This document shows, one piece after another, positions 48,715 to 57,200 of a stretch of DNA of 64,000 nucleotides. Under the pieces are notes generated by a model that did no database searches, had not been told where the DNA came from, and saw only the letters and a program-made list of their open reading frames with translations. Both the position numbers and the translations under genes were made by a program. How positions within the stretch are numbered: position 1 is the stretch's first letter; each line of letters begins with the position of its first letter. The stretch covers positions 62,001 through 126,000 of the forward strand of contig NZ_BIMF01000001.1 in NCBI RefSeq assembly GCF_004000945.1. The letters run 5' to 3'. This DNA comes from Paenibacillus lautus NBRC 15380 (GTDB taxonomy: Bacteria; Bacillota; Bacilli; Paenibacillales; Paenibacillaceae).

Positions 48715-49784
48715 AGGCTGTTCCTCCGTAAGGATAATTCCGCCCGTGACACCTGTCCCCATTGAAGGCGCCCGCCAAGGTCTTTCATCGTTTCTCCCAG
48801 GGCTTCGATATGATCGCCAATGATCAGCTTTGCCACTGGATTGTCCTTACCCCGATTCGTCTTTCTTCGCCGGTTTACGCTCAAAACATCCACGGTTTGT
48901 ACCGCTTCAATCCGAAGTCCCTGTCTTATGGCCAACGTCTGGGCTCTGGGTGGGACTGAAAGATTCGCATAACCGATACTCTCCAGCGCCTGCCTTGTCA
49001 TCGCATGGGGAATAGCTGTTAGCGAATTGGCCATTAGATCGTCACGTCCCAGCATGCGGTTGAGAAATGTTTTACAGCGGGTAACCTCATCTTGGCGGCT
49101 AAATTCCGGCAGCAATGGCATGATATCGTTCAATGCCACATCCACTCCGCGATCTGCCGCAAGCAGATAGGAACTCAGTTTTTCCGCAGGCACCGGCATA
49201 TCCCCGTCCATGAACAGAACGATGTCCCCGGTGCTCATCTTGGCCCCTAAGGCACGGGCCACATCATGTCCCAGCCGTTCGGGAATGTGGATCACCGTAA
49301 CCCCTTCAAATGCACGCGCTGCCGAGTACGTATGATCATGGCTTCCATTCTCGACGACGATGATTTCATGAAATGGAAGTCGTTTTAGCTCTCGCAGCAC
49401 CATCGGAATGGAACCCGCTTCGTTGCAGGCGAACACGATTACGGAAGCTCGCCCTTTCAGAGGCGGCAGCAGCGGTGCCGGGATCGACTGCCTGGAACCT
49501 CTGGCGTATCCGCGTCGGAACGATTCCGCCACGCCGGGCAGAACGTGATAGAGTTGGCGTTGGGGAATTCCGCTGGAAGCCAGCCATTGACCAAAAGCCA
49601 TGGATGCTTCCTTTTTGGATGCACCCCGTCTTCTCCCGGACAGACCTCCCGCACTCAGTGCAAGCCGTTCCCAACGACTGTTCCGTATTAAACGGTACGC
49701 CACCACCCGTGAGGAACCTTTTCTTAAACGTCTTCGGCTTTTAGATCCTGATCGACTTATCTTTTTATGAACCCATCTTTGCAC
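48711..49784 (-). CDS. GT2 glycosyltransferase with Arg-rich head and short GY motif
   Basis: 357 residues. The first ~60 residues are Arg/Ser/Lys-rich (RSGSKSRRRLRKGSSRVVAY), followed by a short repeat at 88-96 (SFRRGYARG). The GT-A domain (residues ~110-350) has ASVIVFACNEAGSIPMVLRE, IVVENGSHDHTYSAA, the DxD IVLFMDGDMPVP, and IGDHIEALGETMKD. It is clearly paralogous to the next gene upstream (49789-50646). GTG 49784 is preceded by AGGTGA and lies 4 bp after that gene. Product possibly a glycan attached to a protein surface. Confidence 0.85.
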   Translation of the reverse strand: MQRWVHKKISRSGSKSRRRLRKGSSRVVAYRLIRNSRWERLALSAGGLSGRRRGASKKEASMAFGQWLASSGIPQRQLYHVLPGVAESFRRGYARGSRQSIPAPLLPPLKGRASVIVFACNEAGSIPMVLRELKRLPFHEIIVVENGSHDHTYSAARAFEGVTVIHIPERLGHDVARALGAKMSTGDIVLFMDGDMPVPAEKLSSYLLAADRGVDVALNDIMPLLPEFSRQDEVTRCKTFLNRMLGRDDLMANSLTAIPHAMTRQALESIGYANLSVPPRAQTLAIRQGLRIEAVQTVDVLSVNRRRKTNRGKDNPVAKLIIGDHIEALGETMKDLGGRLQWGQVSRAELSLRRNSL

Positions 49785-49788
49785 GTGC

Positions 49789-50646
49789 TCACCTCACCAC
49801 GCTCCGTCTTCGTCCACCATCGTGATATCCGCCTCGGACACCACGCTCTGCCATCACGGCTTCCAGTGCTTCCAAATGATCGCCAAGCACCAGCATTTCC
49901 AGCGGATCTCCGCCCGCGATTCGACCGGGATTCAAGCGTCCGACTTCCACGCGATAAACCGCCTCCACACGCAGCCCCCGGTTCACTGCAGCCGCTTGCG
50001 CTTTCGGCGGAATGGACAGCTCACTTGCACCGATTGTCTCCAGCGCCCGACGGCTTAAGGCATGCGGTACGGCTGTCATGGACGCACCCCGCAAATCAGA
50101 CCTTCCAAGCATCGAATTTAATGTATATTTCGCAAGAATAACCCGGTGAACCGGCTGCCGATCGATAGGACCGGTATAATCGTTCAAGGCCACATCAACG
50201 CCGGATTGAACCGCCTGCACGAAAGGCCTTAACTCACCGGAGGGAATAACCATATCACTGTCTGTAAAAAGAAGAATTCGTCCTTTAGCTGCTTGTGCGC
50301 CTACACTCCGTCCCACATCGTGTCCAAGCGGCTCCGGAAAAGACAACACCTTGGCTCCCATCCGTTCTGCGACAGCTGCGGTCTGATCCTTGCACCCGTT
50401 CGCAACCACGATAACCTCCGTTTCGGGATGAACCGCCCGCGCTTCTGCTATGACCGCGGAAATCTTACCGGCTTCATTCATAGCGGGAATAATAACAGAC
50501 ACGTAAGGATGGGGGTGATTCTCCCGTGGGATCAGTGGTTCCATAGGACGGTACGTGGTAGGATTAGCGGGTGGCTGCAACGATTCCCTGGAAGGACGCC
50601 GAGAAACCGACCTTCTTCGGGGCCTTAACCGCTGCACATTGCGCAT
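49789..50646 (-). CDS. GT2 glycosyltransferase with Arg-rich head, tandem paralogue
   Basis: 285 residues. Basic head (RPRRRSVSRRPSRES, residues 8-22), then VSVIIPAMNEAGKISAVIAE, VIVVANGCKDQTAAVAERMG and DxD ILLFTDSDMVIPSGEL. Shared with the neighbour are (P/R)LGHDV, VDVALND, LGRxDL, A(I/V)PHA and LGDH(I/L)EAL. A basic C-terminal end (GGYHDGGRRRSVVR) is also present. SD GGGAGGAGG 7 nt before ATG. First gene of the unit after the terminator at 50781-50820. Confidence 0.85.
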   Translation of the reverse strand: MRNVQRLRPRRRSVSRRPSRESLQPPANPTTYRPMEPLIPRENHPHPYVSVIIPAMNEAGKISAVIAEARAVHPETEVIVVANGCKDQTAAVAERMGAKVLSFPEPLGHDVGRSVGAQAAKGRILLFTDSDMVIPSGELRPFVQAVQSGVDVALNDYTGPIDRQPVHRVILAKYTLNSMLGRSDLRGASMTAVPHALSRRALETIGASELSIPPKAQAAAVNRGLRVEAVYRVEVGRLNPGRIAGGDPLEMLVLGDHLEALEAVMAERGVRGGYHDGGRRRSVVR

Positions 50647-50780
50647 ACTTGCACTCCTCCTCCCTCGTAACGGTCACTTGCTCCTTGGCAATCTATCCTA
50701 TTGTATGTTTGCTCTCCTTCACCGTAACGGCAGATGTACGGTTATGCCCCAACGCTTATCCCCATCCGCTATCTGTACAT

Positions 50781-50820
50781 ACAAAAAGGGCGGGGAGTAT
50801 GCTCCCTGCCCTTTTTGTAT
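50781..50820 (-). terminator. Terminator after the fibre-like gene
   Basis: Near-perfect 17-bp stem ACAAAAAGGGCGGGGAG / CTCCCTGCCCTTTTTGT. Confidence 0.9.
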
Positions 50821-50824
50821 GATT

Positions 50825-51388
50825 CTATTGCCCGCCTATCGCTATCCATGATAACCATCCGGCTGCAAGCGGATTACCTGCGGACCTTGTGATGCCGATC
50901 ATCGCCTGAAGCTCATTCCGTGACCTGACCCCCGCTTGAAACCCGGGGTCGCTGCATGATACCACCATGACATAATTTCCATCGGCATAAGGGGACGGGA
51001 GCGAGACAGCAACATCGATGGTGTCGACGCCTTCAGGAAACATGAAGGGCATATCGCCAAACTGCTGCATTAATGGCCTGTCAGGCATCCCTTGTACCGG
51101 ATTAAAGCTCAAATGCGCCAAGTCCACCGAATGGCTTGCAATTTTAGAGGAAGTAATCGATTCAGGGGATAGATGAATGCTATATACAGAATAGTCTTCA
51201 ATCGCCTCGCTTCTTACACTGCGATGTCGAAGATGAGCCGAGTCAATCGTATCATCGGCCAACTCATATTCGGCCGTACCACCACGATCAATACCCGTTC
51301 TGTACGCGGATGTCTTGAGACGGCCAGGATATCGCCGGTACGGTCTCTTCCCTCTTCCCCTGGTGATCATCCTTCTGGCTTTGTTCAC
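50825..51388 (-). CDS. Fibre-like protein: Arg-rich head, five decapeptide repeats, C-terminal β-domain
   Basis: 187 residues in three parts. Residues 1-35 are Arg-rich. Residues 47-96 form five exact 10-residue repeats of the type S(V/I)xSxx(I/L)xxx (TIDSAHLRHR, SVRSEAIEDY, SVYSIHLSPE, SITSSKIASH, SVDLAHLSFN), like the trimeric β-fibre repeats of phage fibres and some spore-surface proteins. Residues 100-187 look like a compact β-sandwich ending SWIAIGGQ, with some resemblance to H-type lectins. No signal peptide, so it would be deployed from the mother cell onto the spore. GTG at 51388 has AGAGGAGAGAG nearby. A structural or glycan-binding role is inference. Confidence 0.7.
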   Translation of the reverse strand: MNKARRMITRGRGKRPYRRYPGRLKTSAYRTGIDRGGTAEYELADDTIDSAHLRHRSVRSEAIEDYSVYSIHLSPESITSSKIASHSVDLAHLSFNPVQGMPDRPLMQQFGDMPFMFPEGVDTIDVAVSLPSPYADGNYVMVVSCSDPGFQAGVRSRNELQAMIGITRSAGNPLAAGWLSWIAIGGQ

Positions 51389-51470
51389 TGTCGGCTCTCT
51401 CCTCTGCTTCTAATCGTTACTTCATCCTATTCGGCAAGGGGGGCGCCTGCCACTGTTCCATCGGATACCC

Positions 51471-52616
51471 TCAGATGGTTTGCATCAAATGAACCCAGCG
51501 CTCGGCCGTATGATCCCATCTGAAGCGCTGCCGCACCGTTTCGCGACCGGCCATTCCGATCTGTCTGCGAAGATTTTCGTCCTGTAGCAGAGTGTTAATC
51601 CGCTGCGCAAGTCCGGCTGGAAAATCATCGCTCTGGACCAAATACCCCGTCACTCCGTTTTCCACAATTTCCGGAATTCCTCCGGCACTTGAAGCGATTA
51701 CCGGCACGCCTGCAGCCATGGCTTCGACATTTACAAGCCCAAACGCCTCTCTGGGTGCAGATGGAACCACTACGATGTCTGCAAGCGAATACCAATCCGC
51801 AATGGCCGGGTATGGCACAAAGGGCCGGAAGTTTACCCAATGTTGGTATGGTCTTGCAGTTTTTTTCAACTCCCGCACATAAGCGGTTTCCCGATCCGAT
51901 CCGTATCCGGCGCTCCCGATAATGAGCAGCAGCACATCCGGATGCTTCTCCATGATCTGCGGCAGTGCTTCCAGCAAATGGTGAACGCCTTTATCCGGAA
52001 TCAGTCGTCCGGCAAACAGGATGATGCGCCGCCCGCTCCATCCGTAATGAGCAAGTCTGGCTTCCCGCAATGCCTTGGCTGCCGGGCTGAAGGGCGGAGT
52101 AAAATGCTCCAGACTGACTCCGAGATGATTGATCGTAATTTTATCCGACAGCTCTGGATGTCTTATCGTGATATCTTCCAGCAAAAAACGGCTGTTCACC
52201 ACGATGCCGTCCATCCACCTGGCAATGTTCCCAAAGCGCTGCTCGCTCATATACGGAGGCGATATAAAGGTATTGGAGTGGAGATTAAGTACAGTCTTTA
52301 CATCCGGGAGATGCATCTTCAGACGCTGTGCTAACAGCGGGCGATTGTGTACTTCGATAATATCCGGTCTCCATTTCTGAAGCCTCCGCAGCAGGGAAGG
52401 ATAATAATTCGCTCCCGATGGCAGGCGGTAACACGGAACGCCGTTGATCGTGTCTTTTGAAGGGAGTCCTTTTCCAAGCACTCCGAATATGCGCACATCC
52501 ATGGCTCCCTGTGCCAATGGAATCGTCTGCTCCACTACACGCTCGACCGAGCTGCTCCTCCCCGAAGGAATAACAAACGACCCCGGCGTCACAACTGCCA
52601 CCTTCCGCAAACCCAT
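51471..52616 (-). CDS. GT4 glycosyltransferase, CotSA-like
   Basis: 381-residue GT-B glycosyltransferase. VVTPGSFVIPSGRSSSVE N-terminal lobe; IILFAGRLIPDKGVHHLLEA; E-x7-E in EAFGLVNVEAMAAGVPVI; C-terminal helix FRWDHTAERWVHLM. Length and neighbourhood resemble B. subtilis CotSA (377 aa), a spore-coat glycosyltransferase coded beside CotS. Here a YheC/D gene is divergent. It is the first gene at the upstream end of the cluster. Confidence 0.88.
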   Translation of the reverse strand: MGLRKVAVVTPGSFVIPSGRSSSVERVVEQTIPLAQGAMDVRIFGVLGKGLPSKDTINGVPCYRLPSGANYYPSLLRRLQKWRPDIIEVHNRPLLAQRLKMHLPDVKTVLNLHSNTFISPPYMSEQRFGNIARWMDGIVVNSRFLLEDITIRHPELSDKITINHLGVSLEHFTPPFSPAAKALREARLAHYGWSGRRIILFAGRLIPDKGVHHLLEALPQIMEKHPDVLLLIIGSAGYGSDRETAYVRELKKTARPYQHWVNFRPFVPYPAIADWYSLADIVVVPSAPREAFGLVNVEAMAAGVPVIASSAGGIPEIVENGVTGYLVQSDDFPAGLAQRINTLLQDENLRRQIGMAGRETVRQRFRWDHTAERWVHLMQTI

Positions 52617-52907
52617 AACTCCACACCCTTCTCACAACTTATCTATATGAAAAACCACTACTGATATATCATTGGTACCCATCCCCTTGATACCAGCAGT
52701 GTTTCATTGCCCTAATTCAAAAAAACGCATACCTGTCATGTGTATGGCCTGATACCTTAACATATACCGAATCAGGGTCGATTGGTGACTAATATCCGGT
52801 AAAGATTAGGCCAACCACGGGCGACACCCGTCCATCCAGGACAAACTTCCTCCTGCATACGATGTGGTACAAAGACTCCATGATCTATGGTAACAAGGAG
52901 GATGACC
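52617..52907. other. Divergent promoter region between cotSA-like and yheC-like genes
   Basis: About 290 bp containing promoters for both directions. A possible mother-cell promoter on the minus strand has CATATAGAT at 52641-52649 with an ATAT-rich -35 near 52662-52669, similar to the σE pattern. For the plus strand, CATACGAT at about 52856-52863 resembles a σE -10 but lacks a clear -35. Both are weak assignments. Confidence 0.35.
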
Positions 52908-54011
52908 ATGCATCCGGAATTTGTCGGCATTCTGCTCAACAACAACACGTATCGCAGAATTTCCAGCGGGAGAATCGGCACTGAATCACTGGCTAACTAT
53001 GAAGAAGCCGCTGCCATGTACGGACTGGTTCCTTGTTTTTTTACCATTCATCATATTTCATTGGATACCGGAATGGTGACAGGATATATACCCATTCCAT
53101 CCGGGTATCGCCGTGTCCATATTCCCATTCCCCGGGCTATCCATATGCGCGCCATCTACCACAACCGACGCGAACTCAAGCGAATCGAGGATCTGATCAA
53201 ACAAGGAATCTTTGTGTTTAACGGCCGTACGCGCTACGGCAAGGATACGATACACCATATGCTGGAACAGGATTCGGGATTATCGAATGCCTTGCCGCAT
53301 ACGGTAAAGGCTACGCCCATCTCCATTCGATCCATGCTGAGCCAGCATGGTGACCTCGTCTTAAAACCATGCAGCGGCAGCATCGGCATCGGGATTATGC
53401 GGCTGAAAAGAAGCACCGGGCACAGTCAGCTGACGTATTCCCGCTCCTCCCCATCGGCTAAAGGATGGAGAACCGTAACGTTAGCCGAGGGCAAGCTTCA
53501 TCCTCTAATCTACCAGAGAATCAAGCGTGCGCCCTTTCTGGCGCAGGAGCGGATCCCGCTGGCAGAATACAGGGGACGTCCCTTTGACATCAGGGTCACT
53601 GTACAGCGGGGAAGCAGCGGCAGCTGGGAAATCGCGGGCATGTTTGCCAAAACCTCACCGCCCCAAACCTTCGTCTCCAACATCGCGCAGGGGGGCTCCG
53701 CCTATCAGGTACCTGACATTCTAACCCGCTGTATGCCGAATGCCCCTGTTGGAGAAACCCTCGAGCGCATTGCGGAATTCTCCCTGCATATCGCCCGTAT
53801 CCTGTCCCTGTTTATTCCGTATGCTGCCGATTTTGGACTGGACATTGGTATCACCGAAGATGGAAGGCTCTATTTCATTGAGTGCAACGGCTGTGATCAA
53901 CGGTATGGTTTCCTGGAGGCCGGCATGGGAGAAGCGTGGAAGAACTCGTATCGGAATCCAATGGCTTTTGCCCGCTATCTCTACGATAACGATGCCTGGC
54001 CCCCGCATTGA
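52908..54011 (+). CDS. YheC/YheD-family spore-coat ATP-grasp protein
   Basis: 367-residue ATP-grasp-fold protein of the YheC/YheD group, which are spore-coat associated in Bacillus. N-terminal domain 1-110; YNRRELKR-like helix (YHNRRELKRIEDLIKQG); ATP-grasp lysine region DLVLKPCSGSIGIGIMRL; metal/nucleotide motif IEDGRLYFIECNG-like: ITEDGRLYFIECNGCDQRYG. The ligated substrate is unknown. ATG at 52908 has AAGGAGG 6 nt upstream; an ATG at 52887 lacks an SD. It is divergent from the glycan cluster. Confidence 0.88.
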   Translation: MHPEFVGILLNNNTYRRISSGRIGTESLANYEEAAAMYGLVPCFFTIHHISLDTGMVTGYIPIPSGYRRVHIPIPRAIHMRAIYHNRRELKRIEDLIKQGIFVFNGRTRYGKDTIHHMLEQDSGLSNALPHTVKATPISIRSMLSQHGDLVLKPCSGSIGIGIMRLKRSTGHSQLTYSRSSPSAKGWRTVTLAEGKLHPLIYQRIKRAPFLAQERIPLAEYRGRPFDIRVTVQRGSSGSWEIAGMFAKTSPPQTFVSNIAQGGSAYQVPDILTRCMPNAPVGETLERIAEFSLHIARILSLFIPYAADFGLDIGITEDGRLYFIECNGCDQRYGFLEAGMGEAWKNSYRNPMAFARYLYDNDAWPPH

Positions 54012-54161
54012 GATAAACCGAATGCGTTGGCGTTGATGCTTACGGTTTGATTCCATATGCGGGATACACAGGCCACTGTCTGTAACTAACCTAATGCCAT
54101 AGAGTAAACAGCGTAGCCTTGGATCAACAGAGCTTTTTCATTGCGAGTACAGCGAGCACAA

Positions 54162-54208
54162 CCAAAACAGCCACCGCCTTTAAGAATAATCAGGCGTGGC
54201 TGTTTTGG
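54162..54208. terminator. Bidirectional terminator
   Basis: CCAAAACAGCCAC-GCCT / AGGC-GTGGCTGTTTTGG stem between convergent yheC-like and the 1228-residue gene. Confidence 0.85.
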
Positions 54209-54268
54209 TGTTATTACGGGTAAGGATTAAGGATCGTCCTCTTATAATAAGTAGGTCAAGTGAAAACT

Positions 54269-57200
54269 TTAATGAGGTACCTGGGATCTAAAATCCCCTT
54301 TGCTGGACTGATCGGCATGATAGAATATGACATCCCCGTCCATCAGAGAAAACCGCTTACCATACGGATCATTATACGTGCGGCTGTATCCTTCAAGCTG
54401 CCATTGATTCATGAGTGGGCCATGAATGTATTGCAGATGGGGTTTGGCCCTATTCCCCTCCCGGATCGTCTCGATGTTGAAATTGACCACGATATACCCT
54501 TTTTTCAGAAAAACCGAGGATTTCTCGTCCAGTCGGTTCGTCCGTCCATAAGCGGCCAGGTCGGTCCCTTTCTTCACCACGTACACGTCGGCAGGAAGAC
54601 TGTATTCACCATACCAGCGCTGTACAGCCGCGTTGGCCCGCTCCGTGTCAACGGAGGCCGGCAACCCTGACTTCGGGCCGATCAGTGTTCGTATTTCGGA
54701 TGGCAGCAGCATCCAGTCGAGCCGCCCTATCCAGGTCTTATTCTTGCTGGTCTTCTCCAAATACTGCCTCAAGTAAGCTGCCGCGGACATTCCCGCCGGG
54801 GCTCCGCCGCGGTTGTACAAATATGAAGCGTTATCCTGCAGCTCGCCTTGCGGAACATTGCGCAGCCTTTCGTTCAGAACGACATAACGCTTCTCCGTGT
54901 CCTGCGGGGAACCGATCCGAATGAACTTTCGGTTTCCGCTATGGTAATACAGATCAACGGGCTGCCGTCCGCTGCCATCTGGATGAACGAAATAAAAACT
55001 CGGTGTAATGGAAATGCCGTCTTGTACACCAAACATATTGCCCTTTGTCTTCAAATCGAATTTGAAGTGGTAGCCTGTCTTTACGGCCGCATTCTTATAT
55101 CCCTGAGCCGGATGCTTCCCCGGTGCGATGGGAAGTGTGTACGGCAGCGAGTTCCCGCGTGCTCCACCGTCAATATCGCGAAGTCCTGTCCAATAGGACG
55201 CGCCGCTTGGTGCCGCACTCCCTTTTTGTTTGCGGAAGACCGTCTCCCAGTTATAATCGGCTATATCCGTGATATGAAAATCATATACGCGTCCGATCAC
55301 TTCGACCGGTTCTATATCCGTAGCCACATGGTGAGCCAAATCCAGATTCGCGCTGGGCTGTGTCGTAAAGTCGGAAGGAGCGTTCTCCGCAATCGTACGG
55401 AAGTATACCTGATAATCGCCTTCATCCACCCATACCGGCAGGAAAAACTCCGTGTCCAGCTGATCCGTCGGGATTGTGATCCAGGTGTCTTTTGGATAAA
55501 AGGTGCTCCTGTCGCTGCTGTAGACATCGAACGGAAAATACACCTGCTTCGATCTTACATACTTCGCATAGTCCCGATCTCCGTATCCCTGGATGTTCCG
55601 ATGCTGACCCGAGGTAGGGATGCGTACCGTAAACGGCCGATCCAAGATGAAAGCAGACCGATTCGGGTTCGGGGTCGTCTTCTGATTGTGGGCCTGATCA
55701 TCCGTCACCGACGAATAATTGACTACCGGCGTGTGGACGGTGACGGTGTTAATGGCATTGACGGGAAAGGATAGATTAGATCCGCCATTAATGTTGCCGG
55801 GTATGAGATCATAATTTATCGTTCCTGTGCTCGTCGTATTCGCTTTATTCAATAATGTATTGCTGATGAGATAGTTTCTGCCGTACAGGACGTCTCTTTG
55901 AATCGTCGCAGCCGGGGGAATGATCCCTGGTGTTGGTGCCGTCCCTTGCGCCCAGCTGTCATTCATTACGGTAGATCCGTTAAACAGGACTCTATCATTT
56001 TTCACCTGGTTTTGACCTACAGCCGACTCCACTGCGGATGTAAAATCCGTTGTCGGTAATGCTGGCCTGCTCGAACCGCCTGAAACGGTTTCTGTTCCTA
56101 GATCTACTTCTTCGCATGGTGCAGGCTCCACATGATCGTCAACGTTCGCGCTATGATCGGATGTAAGGACAGGAGGGGTGTAGCCGGTTGGAGTAAGGTT
56201 CACCGAACCGCCAGGTAATGCATAATTATTAACGGTTGTTTTGGCTAGCTTATATACCTCCAGGTTATCGATTTGCCAGTAGGAATACGGCCTGGTTATC
56301 GTAACTTGTTCTTCTACCGGAACCTCTTCTTCCATGGGTTCATCAGGCGTGCCGGGATCATCCGGACCCGAACTTGGTTCTCCCGGTATCATCCAGGTGA
56401 GAATATACGTCTTTTTGACGGGAACGGTATAGGTAATTTCCCCCGACATGTTTGCCCATTGGTTCTTATACAGATAGTTGAGTCCGAACACATTGACGTA
56501 TAGGGATTCCGAAGTCGGTATCCCGTCCAGAACATCAAACTTCTCAGAGTCTCGATTGTCCGCTTTGATTACGCCCGTTGCCACGGGATCCATCACCGTA
56601 TGCGATGTAATGGTTCCCTTTCTCGCCGCACCGATTTGGATTCCGCATGTGTTGGGTGGGCCACCTGGTCCTCCCGGATCTCCTTCACCGGTATTCCCGC
56701 AAGAAGAGCCTGTTCCAACCTGAATCGAGGTATCGGCGGTTTCATCCAGTGCCTGGGCCGTATCTTTAAAATGAGCTGTAATCGTCGCTTGCCCCGTCGT
56801 TGCTACGGCTGTCACTACACCTGACGCATTGATAGTCATGACACTGCTATCCGAGCTTCGCCAGGTCAACTTGTCGTGTCTTTGCAGATTGTATGTACTT
56901 CCGTCTACCTTCGTTAATTTCGCTGTGAGCTGAATGGTACCGGACGGTGGCACGCACGTCGCGCCTGTGATTTCTAAGCCTGATGTTCCATCTGCAAAGG
57001 TGGCTCGAAGGAGTTTGTCTTTGTACATATAAGTGTAGGAATCAAAGTCGACGAAAAACTTCGAGAAGTACCAAACTTGCTTCGCACCTGGATTTGCCCA
57101 GTATCGGTTGTAAGTGTCGTTATTGAAGGTTTGGGAGAAGTTTATAATTATCACATCTAGGTCGCTATTATTATTTTCCACTTTTGCAACCTCTCCACCA

